This document shows positions 1 through 8,558 of a stretch of DNA of 64,000 nt, one piece after another (the stretch's first letter is position 1; every line of letters begins with the position of its first letter). The DNA is taken from positions 1,302,001 through 1,366,000 of the forward strand of contig CAWBFN010000001.1 in NCBI GenBank assembly GCA_963788125.1. Reading direction: 5' to 3'. The notes beneath the pieces are model-generated. The model searched no databases. It was given only the letters and a program-made list of their open reading frames with translations, and was not told the DNA's origin. The translations under genes were made by a program, and so were the position numbers. Source of the stretch: Bog-473 sp963788125 (GTDB lineage: Bacteria; Actinomycetota; Acidimicrobiia; Acidimicrobiales; RAAP-2).

Positions 1-228
1 ATGGAGGACATGCGGGCGTTCTACAACGCGATCACACCGGTGGCGACGGCTGCCATCGCGTACTGCAACCAGTACCCGCTCGACGCGATGCCCGAGGACG
101 TCCTCAATCTCATGCACCTCCTGTACTCCATGATCATGGTGTCCTTCCCGGTGGAGTGCTGGGGCCAGCCCCGCGTCCCCGACTCGGGCGCCGCAGCGCT
201 GGAATGCCTTGTTGAGCCCGCTCCCTGA
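1..228 (+). CDS. C-terminal part of a small conserved hypothetical protein (5' end outside window)
   Basis: The frame is open from the first base to a TGA at 226-228. The ATG at base 1 has no visible upstream context, so it may be an internal methionine and the real start may lie outside. The visible 75 residues are mixed helix and loop, with a stretch ending in GQPRVPD that I associate with small uncharacterised actinobacterial proteins found beside LLM oxidoreductases. No catalytic motif, signal peptide or membrane segment is visible. It ends 5 nt before the next gene, so the two are probably cotranscribed. Function unknown. Confidence 0.55.
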   Translation: MEDMRAFYNAITPVATAAIAYCNQYPLDAMPEDVLNLMHLLYSMIMVSFPVECWGQPRVPDSGAAALECLVEPAP

Positions 229-233
229 GCGAA

Positions 234-1205
234 GTGGGTGAACTCGAGCTGTCGTGCGGCCTCCCGCCGGGGCCCGACTTCGCCGACCTGACGGTGCTGG
301 CCGAGGAGCTGGGCTACACGCGGGTGTGGATCTTCGACTCGGCGCCACTCTGGGAGGATGCCTTCGCTCACCTGGCACTGGCCGCGGTACGCACGAGGCG
401 CATCGGTCTGGCCACCGCGGTACTCATCCCGACGCAACGCTCCCTGATGACGATGGCGTCGGGCATCGCCACGATCGCCCGGCTGTCCGACGCCCGCTTC
501 CGGGCCTGCTTCGGTACCGGGTACACGGCACGCATGGCCATCGGTCAGCGACCCATGGCACTCGATTCGCTGATCGAGTACGTGGCGACCCTCCGCCGTC
601 TGCTCGCCGGGGAGGTTGTCTACCTCGACGGGAAAGCTGCCCGCATGGAGCAGTGGACCGGCATGGCGGCGCCGCGCCCGATCAGCGTGCCGTTGTGGCT
701 CAGTGTGCTCGGCCCGCGCGGCAACGAGCGTGCACCCGAGGTGGCGGACGGGACGATCGGCCCGCCGCACCCCACACTGCCGACCGCAACGATGGTGTCC
801 GGCACGGTGCTCGAACCCGGAGAGAGTCCGAAGTCGAGCCGGGTGCGGGAGGCGATAGGGCCCTGGCGAGTCGTCGGTTGGCACACCGCCTATGCCGTAG
901 GAGGCGCCGAGTCCGTCGACGCCAGGCCGGGCGGCTCGCAGTGGCGGGCCGCGCTCGAGGCACTGGCACCCGCAGCCGAACGTCACCTGCTCACCTTCCA
1001 GGGCCACGTCACCCATCTGACCGAGCGCGACGTTCCCCTCCTCGAGCACATTGACGTCGACACCATGGTCGCAGACCCGGCCGACATCGGCCGAGAGCTC
1101 GATCGGCTTTCGGAGGCCGGCTTCAGCGAGGCCATGTACACCCCCGCCGGGCCCGACATCGCACGCGAGCTGCGGGCGTTCGCCGCGGCCTACCGCTCGA
1201 GGTAG
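234..1205 (+). CDS. LLM-class flavin-dependent (luciferase-like) oxidoreductase
   Basis: The 323-residue protein has the bacterial luciferase-like TIM-barrel pattern: an N-terminal strand followed by a helix containing LAEELGYTRVWIFDSAP, then RRIGLATAVLIPTQR and a flavin-site segment with FGTGYTAR near residue 100. Such enzymes use FMN or F420 to oxidise or reduce small organic substrates in the cytoplasm. The GTG at 234 lies 5 nt after the previous stop, and the next gene starts 7 nt after this stop, so it sits inside an operon. FMN and F420 users cannot be separated by eye. The substrate is unknown. Confidence 0.8.
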   Translation: MGELELSCGLPPGPDFADLTVLAEELGYTRVWIFDSAPLWEDAFAHLALAAVRTRRIGLATAVLIPTQRSLMTMASGIATIARLSDARFRACFGTGYTARMAIGQRPMALDSLIEYVATLRRLLAGEVVYLDGKAARMEQWTGMAAPRPISVPLWLSVLGPRGNERAPEVADGTIGPPHPTLPTATMVSGTVLEPGESPKSSRVREAIGPWRVVGWHTAYAVGGAESVDARPGGSQWRAALEALAPAAERHLLTFQGHVTHLTERDVPLLEHIDVDTMVADPADIGRELDRLSEAGFSEAMYTPAGPDIARELRAFAAAYRSR

Positions 1206-1212
1206 AACATCC

Positions 1213-1995
1213 ATGCCGGCCCTGACGGGCACCCCCTCCGACGACGTGCCCGGAATCCTCGCCACCGGCCGAACGGACGTCACGACGATCTTCGTTTCGA
1301 TGTCGGCCCGCAACCCGGAGGGTCGGGACGCGGAGTACATAGAGTGGCACGGCCTCGATCACGAGGCCGAGCAGCACCGGCTCCCCGCCCTCCGGGCGTC
1401 GCGGCGGTTGGTGTCGACTCCTGCGTGCCGCGCCGCCCGCGCCGCCAGCCGAGGGCAGTACGACGAGATCGATCATCTGATGACGTACTTCTTCGCGGAT
1501 GTGGCCGGGCTCGAGGCGTTCGAAACTCTGAGTCTGGCGTTGACCAATGCCGGACGGAACGCGTACCGCCTCGGTCAACCCTTCCATGCGTCGATCCCCA
1601 AGATGCCCTTGCTGGAGCTGGCGGGGTATCACCTGGACGGGACCGCGGCGGCACCGCGGATCAAGGTGGGTGCCGACGTGCTCCCCTGGTGGCCGGCACG
1701 GGCGGTGTACGTGCTTCTCGAGCGGGGGGAGGCACTTCCGACGCAGCTCATCGCCGTCGACGGAGTAGCCGGAGCGTGGTGGGGTACGGGAATCCCGATC
1801 AACGCCCCTCACCCCAATTCCGACAACCCCGGACTGCGGATCACCTACCTCTTTCTCGACGGAGAACCCGCCGAGACAGCCGAGCGGCTCCGCCCGGTCC
1901 TGCAGCGTCGATGGGACAGCCTGCCCGTCACCCCGCTCCTCGCCGCGCCGTTCCACACCGTGGTGCGCCACGACTGGGGGCGTTACCTGCCCTGA
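1213..1995 (+). CDS. Uncharacterised protein, possibly a double EthD-like alpha/beta-barrel protein
   Basis: I do not recognise this 260-residue protein with certainty. The ATG at 1213 lies 7 nt after the LLM gene. The first half contains a strand ending TTIFVSMSARNPEG, then EYIEWHGLDHEAEQHRLPALRASRRL, and later DEIDHLMTYFFADVAGLEAF. This strand-helix layout with a conserved WH resembles the dimeric alpha/beta-barrel (EthD or stress-response) fold, and the second half seems to repeat it. There is no signal peptide or membrane segment. The position suggests it works with the LLM oxidoreductase. That is inference from order alone. Confidence 0.5.
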   Translation: MPALTGTPSDDVPGILATGRTDVTTIFVSMSARNPEGRDAEYIEWHGLDHEAEQHRLPALRASRRLVSTPACRAARAASRGQYDEIDHLMTYFFADVAGLEAFETLSLALTNAGRNAYRLGQPFHASIPKMPLLELAGYHLDGTAAAPRIKVGADVLPWWPARAVYVLLERGEALPTQLIAVDGVAGAWWGTGIPINAPHPNSDNPGLRITYLFLDGEPAETAERLRPVLQRRWDSLPVTPLLAAPFHTVVRHDWGRYLP

Positions 1996-2036
1996 GTGAG
2001 CTCCGTCGCCGCGCCCCTGTGCGATGGAGCCGACGA

Positions 2037-2058
2037 AACTATACCTTGACGTATAGTT
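2037..2058. promoter_or_regulatory. 22-bp perfect palindromic operator upstream of the TetR gene
   Basis: AACTATAC at 2037-2044 and its exact reverse complement GTATAGTT at 2051-2058 are separated by 6 nt. The site lies 51 nt upstream of the TetR start and between two genes of the same direction. Its TATA-like core is AT-rich against a GC-rich background, so it may overlap the -10 element. Size and symmetry fit a TetR-family autoregulatory operator. Binding by the adjacent regulator is inferred. Confidence 0.6.
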
Positions 2059-2108
2059 CTTGGCGGCGGTGCGTCCACATCGCTTCGGCACACCCCCTTT
2101 CGCACGCC

Positions 2109-2771
2109 ATGACGACTCCCCCGCATACACAGCCTCGGCGTACCCGACCCCTCGGCAGTGGCCGGCCGACGGCGCAGCAGGCCGCCCAGCTCGACCACGA
2201 TGTGCGCGAATGCGCGCTCCGGCTGTTCCTCGAGCGCGGCTACGAGGGCACCACGATGGATGCGGTGGCTCAGGCTGCCGGTACGACGAAGGTGTCGCTC
2301 TATGCCCGGTTCGCCAGCAAGGAGACCCTCTTCAGCTCCGTCCTCGAATGGGCGATACAACGGGCGGATTGGCCGACGCCCGAGCCGGATCCTCCCGACC
2401 CGGACGATCTGCAGGTCGCGTTGACGGCGATCGCCAATTCGGCGCTGCGCCGGGCGCTCGATCCTGCCATGGTGAGCCTCAGCCGGATCGCCATCGCGCA
2501 GGCGTCGCGCTTTCCCGACATCGCCCGCCGGACACAGGCCGCGGCATTCTGGCCCCGCCAGCAGCTCGTGGTCGATCTGCTCATGCGGCACGCGGCACTG
2601 GGGGCCATCGTGGCGGAGGACCCGGACATACTCGCCGAGCACTTTCTCGCCATGGTGGGGAGCATGCCCGCCAGGCTGGCGTCCTTCGGCATACGTCGGA
2701 GCCCCGCTGCCCAGGAGTACCACACCGAGGTCGCCGTGCGGCTTTTCATCCGTAGCCTTCGCCCGGACTGA
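2109..2771 (+). CDS. TetR/AcrR-family transcriptional regulator
   Basis: The 220-residue protein has a basic N-terminal arm and then a TetR helix-turn-helix around residues 30-75, including ALRLFLERGYEGTTMDAVAQAAG and the recognition helix ending SLYARFASKETLF. The remainder is a helical ligand-binding domain ending in RLFIRSLRPD. The ATG at 2109 gives the usual family length. A perfect palindrome at 2037-2058 in front of it suggests autoregulation. The divergent or convergent neighbours offer two possible targets, the LLM operon upstream or the transporter operon that ends downstream at 2815. The ligand is unknown. Confidence 0.88.
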   Translation: MTTPPHTQPRRTRPLGSGRPTAQQAAQLDHDVRECALRLFLERGYEGTTMDAVAQAAGTTKVSLYARFASKETLFSSVLEWAIQRADWPTPEPDPPDPDDLQVALTAIANSALRRALDPAMVSLSRIAIAQASRFPDIARRTQAAAFWPRQQLVVDLLMRHAALGAIVAEDPDILAEHFLAMVGSMPARLASFGIRRSPAAQEYHTEVAVRLFIRSLRPD

Positions 2772-2814
2772 GCACGCCGGCCCGAACACGAGGAGGCGGC
2801 CAGGGTCCTGTTGC

Positions 2815-4473
2815 TCAGGTCGCCACCATTGCGTCGCCCAGGTAGTGGCTCAACACCTCTTTGCCGGCCGATTTGGCGGGTCCCGCCCATGCCAGCTCAC
2901 CCCGTTGGAGGACCAGGCACTCATCGGCGAACGCCAACGCCCGGTGGACGTACTGCTCAATCATGATCACCGTCACTCCCGCCTCACGCGCGCTGGCCAG
3001 GCCGTCGAAGACGAGATCCACCATTTTGGGAGCCAGACCGAGCGACAGCTCGTCGGCGACCACCAACTTGGACGCGGAAGCCAGCGCCCGGGCGAGCGAC
3101 AGCATCTGCTGCTCACCGCCCGAGAGAGAGCTGGCTACCTGGCGACGACGCGTAGCCAGAGCGGGGAAGATCGTGAGAGCCAGCTCCACCGCCTCCCGCC
3201 GCCCGTGGCGGCCGTGCACGTTCGCCGCGGCCATGCGGAGATTGTCGAGCACGGTGAGTCCGCGGAAGATGCCCCGGCCCTCGGGTAGGTGCACCAGGCC
3301 GGCCCGTCTGATCCGGTGGGCCGGCCAGTTGGCGATCTCCTCGCCGGCGAAGACGACGCTGCCTCCGTACGGGCGCACCAACCCCGACACGGCTCGAGCC
3401 AGGCTGCTCTTGCCGGCACCGTTGGCGCCCAGCACGGCGAGCACCTTGCCGGCACCCACTGTGAACGACACTCCGGTGAGGGCGATGGCGTCCTCGTAGC
3501 GCACAGAGAGATCCCTGACGACCAGAGACGGTGCACCGGACACCTGCTCCGAGGAGGCCGCGCTCTCCTCCGACGGCCGGGCCGGCGAGGCGTCGGTCAG
3601 GATCAGCTCGTCAGGCTGCTCCACACCCTCGGACGAGACCTCCTCACCGAGGTAGGCGGCCCGCACGTCGGGATTGGCACGCACCTCCTCGGGCGACCCG
3701 TTCGCGATCATGGCCCCGAAGTCCAGGACGTAGATCTTGCTGCACATGCGCATGACCAGCTCCACGTCGTGCTCGACGAGCAAGACGGAGATGCCACGCT
3801 CCTCGGACACGCGGCGAAGGGTGCTCTCGAAGAGTTCCGTCTCTGCCGAGTCCAGCCCGGAAGAGGGCTCGTCCAGGAGGAGTATCCGCGGCGAGGTCGC
3901 CAGCGCACGGCCCAACTCGATCAGTCGCGCAAAACCCAGCGGCAACCCGAGGGCCTGGCGATCCGCCACAGAGCTCAGTCCGAGCAGCTCGACCAACTCG
4001 TCGACCTGCGCTCTCTCCTCCGGATCGATAGGACGAAGACTTCCCATGGTCAAGAGGTCCGACCAGATGCGGCGTTTGGCGTGCCGCACCCGATACCCGA
4101 TCAACACATGCTCACGCACGGTCAGGTCGGTGAACAGCTCCGGATGCTGGAAGGTGCGGGCCAACCCGCGGTCCGCCCGAATCTGCGGGCGGGTGCTCGT
4201 GAGATCCTCGCCGTCCAGCAGCACCGTTCCGGCCGTGGGGCGGAGCAGCCCCGACAGCACCCCGAAGAGGGTGCTCTTGCCGGCGCCGTTGGGGCCGACC
4301 AGCCCGACGATCGTCGCCGGTGACACGGCAAGGTCGACGTCGCGTAGAGCGACCAGGCCGCCGAAGTGCACGGTCACCCCGCGGCACTCCAGACGGCCGC
4401 TGTCGCGCGGCGAATCGCCGGTGCCCACGGCTCCGTTGACACTCACATCGGCCGGAGGCCCGGTCACGGTCAT
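2815..4473 (-). CDS. Fused LivG-LivF-type ABC transporter ATPase (two nucleotide-binding domains)
   Basis: One 552-residue chain carries both ATPases of a branched-chain amino acid-type (HAAT) importer. Domain 1 has Walker A GPNGAGKST at about 60-68 and Walker B LLLDEPSSGLD. Its signature is LPLGFARL near residue 175, where LivG usually has LPYGQ. Domain 2 has a second Walker A (GANGAGKSS, about 347), a standard LSGGEQQ signature and VVADELSLGL. A linker rich in Ser, Pro and Glu (about 285-320) joins them. LivG and LivF are normally separate proteins of about 250 and 235 residues. The start overlaps the permease stop by 4 nt (ATGA), which indicates translational coupling. Confidence 0.9.
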   Translation of the reverse strand: MTVTGPPADVSVNGAVGTGDSPRDSGRLECRGVTVHFGGLVALRDVDLAVSPATIVGLVGPNGAGKSTLFGVLSGLLRPTAGTVLLDGEDLTSTRPQIRADRGLARTFQHPELFTDLTVREHVLIGYRVRHAKRRIWSDLLTMGSLRPIDPEERAQVDELVELLGLSSVADRQALGLPLGFARLIELGRALATSPRILLLDEPSSGLDSAETELFESTLRRVSEERGISVLLVEHDVELVMRMCSKIYVLDFGAMIANGSPEEVRANPDVRAAYLGEEVSSEGVEQPDELILTDASPARPSEESAASSEQVSGAPSLVVRDLSVRYEDAIALTGVSFTVGAGKVLAVLGANGAGKSSLARAVSGLVRPYGGSVVFAGEEIANWPAHRIRRAGLVHLPEGRGIFRGLTVLDNLRMAAANVHGRHGRREAVELALTIFPALATRRRQVASSLSGGEQQMLSLARALASASKLVVADELSLGLAPKMVDLVFDGLASAREAGVTVIMIEQYVHRALAFADECLVLQRGELAWAGPAKSAGKEVLSHYLGDAMVAT

Positions 4474-6494
4474 GGTGCCGCCTTGGCATCCACATCGGGC
4501 AGGCCCGATCCGACCGCCGAGCTGACAACCGGATCGGCGGCCCCTTCCGTTGCGACGGCGGGGGCAATGCTCGGGGTACCCGCGCCGGACAACTTCCTGT
4601 TTATGAACCCCCGGATCTGGGCTCCATTCTGGAGGACGGCGCCCTCCGGGTGCTGGGCGACGGCTATCGCACCCAGACCGAAGAAGATGGCGGGCACCTC
4701 GCCCCAGCGGGTCGGGAGGTACGTCGCCACCAGTCCCTGGGACAGCGGCAACAACAACCCGGCAATCGCCGCGGCCGAGATTGAGCGGACGCCCAAGGTC
4801 ACCACCACGGCCAACCAGATCAAACCGGCGAACGTGTCGTAGGACAGGGGCTGGGCTATCCCCGCATAGAGGGCGAGAAAGCCGCCGCCCACTGCGGCGA
4901 CGAAGGCGCCCAACGATCCGACGATGACCTTCACCTGGAGCACACTGAGCCCCAACGTGCGAGAGGCGGGCTCGCTGTCGCGCACGGCTCGCAACGCCAG
5001 ACCGCTCGTCGAGCGACGCAGGTTGAGCAGGAGGATGCCGAAGACCAGGAACACGGCAAAGGTCAGATAGCAGAACGCCAAATTGCCCTGGGCGAACTGC
5101 GGCCGGTTGATCGTCACACCGAGCCCGCCCTCGGCGAAGCGGTTCATGGTGAAGACCAACCCCTCCACCAAGAGGCCGAAGGTCAATGTCACAAGGGCCA
5201 CATACAGGTCACCGAGTCGAAGGGTGAGCAGACCGATGATGGCACCCAATGCCGCGGCGATGACGCCCCCCATGACGATCGCCAGCAGGACGGGCACGTG
5301 CCAATCCTGTACGAACTGGGCGGCGGACAGCGCGCCGATCCCGGCGAAGATGACCTGCGAGAGCCATAGCATGCCCCCCTCACCGGTGACGAGCGTGAAG
5401 GTCAGGAAGAGGACCGCGTAGCACATCCCCAGAGCGACCAACCCGAGCCAGTAGGCGGATCCATGGAAGATCAGAGGGACCGCCGCCACGATCGCAATCG
5501 GTATGAGGCCGAGCAACGCCCCGGGGCCCCTCTGGTTCCCCGTCGCCGTCATACCGACCTTCTGGTTGGCCGGTTTGACCGCCTGATCCAAGGGCCCGGC
5601 GAGACCGACATTCTCGTCGAGCGAGCCCTCCCGCAGGAGGTAGTAGATCAGGGCCACCACGATGAAGACGAACGGGATGCTCGGGATGATCGCGGCCGTG
5701 AAGGGGCTGTTGGGCGGCAGGTACTTCTGAATGACATCGGTCACCACGCCCATTGCCAGTGCTGCTGCGACCGCCCCGGTCAAGGAGTGCAGGCGCGCCA
5801 CCACCACCGCCGCGAAGGCGGCCGCCATCAGTTGCGTCATACCGGCCGTCGTCAGCCCTTGCGACGGGGCCACCAGGATGCCGGCGAGACCGGCCAGCGT
5901 GGCGGTGAACGCCCACACCCCGACCGCCACCCGACCGGGGTTGGTTCCTGAAAGCGACGCCATGGCCTCCGAGTCGACCAAGGCCCGAATCCGCAGTCCC
6001 ACATCCGTGAGCCGGAGAACGACGGTGCCGAGGACGACCACCAAGGCCAAGAACCCGTAGATGATGATCTGGTTGGTGGTGAGCGGCGTGCCCAGGAAAT
6101 CGTACGGGGTGTCCGACAGCGCCGCCAGGCCGGGAGCGGAGGTGATGGACTGCGTGCCGAAGGTGATGTCCGCGATGGGGGGCAGTGCGACCGAGAGACC
6201 GATGGTGGCGACCAGCTTTACCAAGGTCGGCTTTCCCCGGATGTGCCGGAAGAGGAGCGCGTAGAGCACAACACCTAGCAGCGGCGCCACGACCAAGAGG
6301 GAAAAGGCTCCGGCCGTGTCGGTTCCCCAATTGTGTTGCGAGTTGAGCCAGTAGTAAAAGCGGGCCACGAAGTAGGCCATCGACCCGAAGGCGAAGTTCA
6401 GGACTCCTGCCGAAACGTACGTGACGACCAGGCTCGACGCCGCGATGGCATAAATGGCACCGAGCGCCAAACCGGCTAGTACGTACGGCAGCAT
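4470..6494 (-). CDS. Fused LivH-LivM-type ABC transporter permease
   Basis: This 674-residue membrane protein contains two permease domains in a row. Residues about 1-295 are LivH-like, beginning with GLALGAIYAIAASSLVVTY and containing GMTQLMAAAFAAVVVARL. After a hydrophilic linker, residues about 315-620 are LivM-like, with GLLTLRLGDLYVALVTLTFG and RAVRDSEPASRTLGL. The last 50 residues are a hydrophilic Ala/Pro/Val-rich tail. LivH and LivM are usually separate chains. The gene is the first of a two-gene minus-strand operon with the fused ATPase. No periplasmic binding protein gene is adjacent, so the binding protein must be encoded elsewhere. Substrates of this class are small carboxylates, amides or amino acids. 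Confidence 0.9.
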   Translation of the reverse strand: MLPYVLAGLALGAIYAIAASSLVVTYVSAGVLNFAFGSMAYFVARFYYWLNSQHNWGTDTAGAFSLLVVAPLLGVVLYALLFRHIRGKPTLVKLVATIGLSVALPPIADITFGTQSITSAPGLAALSDTPYDFLGTPLTTNQIIIYGFLALVVVLGTVVLRLTDVGLRIRALVDSEAMASLSGTNPGRVAVGVWAFTATLAGLAGILVAPSQGLTTAGMTQLMAAAFAAVVVARLHSLTGAVAAALAMGVVTDVIQKYLPPNSPFTAAIIPSIPFVFIVVALIYYLLREGSLDENVGLAGPLDQAVKPANQKVGMTATGNQRGPGALLGLIPIAIVAAVPLIFHGSAYWLGLVALGMCYAVLFLTFTLVTGEGGMLWLSQVIFAGIGALSAAQFVQDWHVPVLLAIVMGGVIAAALGAIIGLLTLRLGDLYVALVTLTFGLLVEGLVFTMNRFAEGGLGVTINRPQFAQGNLAFCYLTFAVFLVFGILLLNLRRSTSGLALRAVRDSEPASRTLGLSVLQVKVIVGSLGAFVAAVGGGFLALYAGIAQPLSYDTFAGLIWLAVVVTLGVRSISAAAIAGLLLPLSQGLVATYLPTRWGEVPAIFFGLGAIAVAQHPEGAVLQNGAQIRGFINRKLSGAGTPSIAPAVATEGAADPVVSSAVGSGLPDVDAKAAP

Positions 6495-6950
6495 CCGCTC
6501 ACCCTCCGGCTCGGTCGCTCACATCAAACCACGGTCTCACGCTCAAAGCCCCCCTCTGCGAATCCGAGCACACTCTCAAAACATCCCGCGTAGACGGAGC
6601 GGCTGTACACTAGCAATTTCGACAAAAGAGTCAAGTCGAGCCTGCGTCGGTCGGCATCCCGGGCGGACCGCCCGGTGAGCGGCCGCCTCTTCTGGCGGGC
6701 TGTTCCGTCATTTGCGCCGCCCGGACGTGGGTGGGAGATTTGCATTCCTGGTGACGGAGCATGCAATTCCTCAGGCCGAGGACGCTGCGGCTCGAATCGC
6801 CGGGTAGATGGTGTGGAAGCGGAGCGTCGACTCCACCTCCGTGGTCCCGACGTCGGCCGTGCACCAACGGGGGACGCCGGGCCGGGACACTCCGCCTTCC
6901 CAAACCCAGCCAAGCGTTCTCTCTATGAGTGACGCGGACAGGAGGAGAGA
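6495..6950. other. 456-bp intergenic region between divergent transporter operon and PPOX gene
   Basis: I see no convincing coding frame here. Short open frames on both strands lack ribosome-binding sites and family features. The half nearest 6494 holds a likely minus-strand promoter at 6607-6634. The half nearest 6951 holds an AGGAGGAGAG ribosome-binding site at about 6940-6949 for the PPOX gene. Base composition is somewhat more AT-rich around 6540-6640, as expected for regulatory DNA. Confidence 0.5.
6607..6634 (-). promoter_or_regulatory. Candidate sigma-70-type promoter for the fused Liv operon
   Basis: Read on the minus strand, TTGACT (6634-6629) is followed after 16 nt by TAGTGT (6612-6607), preceded by TGC as in an extended -10. 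Transcription would begin near 6600, giving a leader of roughly 100 nt before the permease start at 6494. The -35 is strong and the -10 is weak. This is a pattern match only. Confidence 0.4.
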
Positions 6951-7412
6951 GTGAAGGAGCAGCGTCGAGGTCGGAAGATTGCGCTGTCGACTGAGGAGCG
7001 TGACGAGTTCCTCCGCTCACAGCGGACGTGCCGTGTGGCAACGGTGAGCGCCGACGGCCGCCCGCACAACTCGGCCCTTTGGTTCGTCTGGGACGGCACC
7101 GCTCTCTGGCTCAACACCATTGTCAAGAGTCAACGCTGGGCCGACCTTCAGTTCGAGCCGCGGGTGGCCGTGATCGTGGACGATGGCGTGGAGTTCCTCG
7201 ACCTACGTGGGGTGGAGCTTCTGGGGCGAGTCGAGCAGGTCGGCACGGTGCCGCGGGGCAGCGAGCCTGACCCGGCGGTAGAGGTACCCGAGCGCCTCTT
7301 CGGGGAGAAGTACGCCGGGGGAACGTTCGTGGCCGATGGTCGCCACGCCTGGGTCCGCCTCGTGCCCGACAAGATCGTCAGCTGGGATTTCACGAAAATC
7401 AACGTGGGCTGA
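6951..7412 (+). CDS. PPOX-class (pyridoxamine 5'-phosphate oxidase-like) FMN/F420-binding protein
   Basis: This 153-residue cytoplasmic protein has the split beta-barrel layout of the family: RTCRVATVSADGRPHNSALWFVWDGTALWLNT at about 24-55, then KSQRWADLQFEPRVAVIVDDG, and a C-terminal WVRLVPDKIVSWDF. In actinobacteria such proteins often bind F420 and reduce or oxidise small molecules. The GTG start at 6951 is chosen because AGGAGGAGAG lies just upstream. The gene stands alone on the plus strand and faces the TetR gene at 7431. The substrate is unknown. Confidence 0.82.
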   Translation: MKEQRRGRKIALSTEERDEFLRSQRTCRVATVSADGRPHNSALWFVWDGTALWLNTIVKSQRWADLQFEPRVAVIVDDGVEFLDLRGVELLGRVEQVGTVPRGSEPDPAVEVPERLFGEKYAGGTFVADGRHAWVRLVPDKIVSWDFTKINVG

Positions 7413-7430
7413 GGAACCTCCCCGCAACCG

Positions 7431-7973
7431 TCAGCCATCCCGCGTGCGGCCGTCCGCGTGGTCGAACGCGGCGGCGCCCGCCCGCCACGTGCTCCCCAGG
7501 TCCGATCCCGGAGGGTAGCGATCGTCGAGCTCGAGGATCACCATGCCGTGTGCAAACGACCAGAGCGCCTGGGCCAAAGAGGAATCGGCAGTGACGACAA
7601 ACCAGGGGTTGCCCGCCCACGCCTCCAACCCATCCGGCAGTCGCTCTCTGGGAAGGCGCCCACCCGTTGCCAGCCGATAAAGGTTCGGATGGGCGAGGCC
7701 GTACGTGCGGTAGGTGAAGAGCAGCTCCAGCAACGGGCCTCCGGGTCCCCCACTGCGCAATGCCTGATGTGTCACCTCGCCGATCTCGAACATCGCGTCC
7801 TCCACCAGGAGAAGCTCGAGGTCTGCCTTGCCGGAAAAGTGCTTGTAGAGAGACGGCGCTTGGATTCCCATTTCCTCCGCCAACCGGCGCATGGTGAGCG
7901 CGGCCGCACCCTCCCCTTCCAGCACGTGGCGAGCCACAGCCGCCGATTCGGCCACGCGCGTGGATCGTGTCAT
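7431..7973 (-). CDS. TetR-family transcriptional regulator
   Basis: From the ATG at 7973 the protein is 180 residues, with the helix-turn-helix at about residues 10-55 (ARHVLEGEGAAALTMRRLAEEMGIQAPSLYKHFSGKADL) and a helical effector domain with a TetR_C-like segment (LLELLFTYRTYGLAHPNLYRL). A GTG at 8024 would add 17 residues. Neither start has a good ribosome-binding site, so the N-terminus is uncertain. It lies directly downstream of the DUF385-type gene on the same strand and was probably cotranscribed with it. The palindrome at 8544-8558 in front of that pair is its likely operator. Confidence 0.82.
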   Translation of the reverse strand: MTRSTRVAESAAVARHVLEGEGAAALTMRRLAEEMGIQAPSLYKHFSGKADLELLLVEDAMFEIGEVTHQALRSGGPGGPLLELLFTYRTYGLAHPNLYRLATGGRLPRERLPDGLEAWAGNPWFVVTADSSLAQALWSFAHGMVILELDDRYPPGSDLGSTWRAGAAAFDHADGRTRDG

Positions 7974-8038
7974 CGCGGCAAGGGGACGTTGCAACTCATT
8001 AGGGAGGAGATCCGCGTCGGGCACCCTCGGGCGCGCCG

Positions 8039-8506
8039 TCAGTGCTGTGACGTCGACAGAAGGAACACCGGGTGGTCGGGGGCGATCCGCTGCAGGTCCT
8101 CCTCGTGCGACTCGGCGGTAACGCCGTCGAAGAAGATGCCCACTTCCGTCTTCCATCGTCGAAGGTAGGCGCGCAGGATCGGTGACTTCTCGCCGTCCGG
8201 GATCTCGTGGGCAACGCGCTCGTCGCGACGACGGCCGAGAAGCAGAGCCACGCGACCGCCATCGGCGCGTACGTTCTTCACCCACTGCCCCTCGCCCCGG
8301 GGAGACACCAGATACTGGCGGCCATCCACCTCGAGCAGGTTCACCGGCGTGCGCCGCAGTGCGCCGCTCGCACGCCCCCGGACCTCGAGGGTCCGACTCC
8401 CCCACACGCTGATCCCGGCGCGCATCATGCCCATGACAACGGGGTTCATGAATTTCCTCACCATCAGGCCGGGCTTGGCGTAGTGCGCCACCTCTTCCTC
8501 TTCCAT
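8039..8506 (-). CDS. Deazaflavin (F420)-dependent nitroreductase-family protein (DUF385)
   Basis: The 155-residue protein carries the hallmark order of the family: a short N-terminal helix with MVRKFMNPVVMGMMRAG, then RTLEVRGRASGALRRTPVNLLEVDGRQYLVSPRGEGQWVKNVRADGG. Characterised relatives use reduced F420 to reduce quinones or nitro compounds, often at the membrane. A GAGGAGTGA-type site precedes the ATG at 8506. It is the first gene of a minus-strand pair with a TetR gene and is divergent from a P450, with an operator-like palindrome in between. It was probably under control of that TetR. Confidence 0.85.
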   Translation of the reverse strand: MEEEEVAHYAKPGLMVRKFMNPVVMGMMRAGISVWGSRTLEVRGRASGALRRTPVNLLEVDGRQYLVSPRGEGQWVKNVRADGGRVALLLGRRRDERVAHEIPDGEKSPILRAYLRRWKTEVGIFFDGVTAESHEEDLQRIAPDHPVFLLSTSQH

Positions 8507-8543
8507 CGGTTCACTCCTCTCTGACGGGCCTCGGTCGTGGAAG

Positions 8544-8558
8544 GCTAACGTTGTTAGC
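8544..8558. promoter_or_regulatory. 15-bp palindromic operator between divergent DUF385/TetR and P450 genes
   Basis: GCTAAC at 8544-8549 and GTTAGC at 8553-8558 are perfect inverted repeats around GTT. A further GTTAG half-site sits at 8576-8580. The site is 37 nt upstream of the DUF385-type start and about 140 nt upstream of the P450 start, so it could control both directions. The TetR at 7431-7973 is the natural candidate to bind. Binding is inferred. Confidence 0.55.

Noticed and set aside
6495..6900. Small open frames between the transporter and PPOX genes
   Set aside because: No ribosome-binding site or family feature was found, and codon use does not fit coding sequence.
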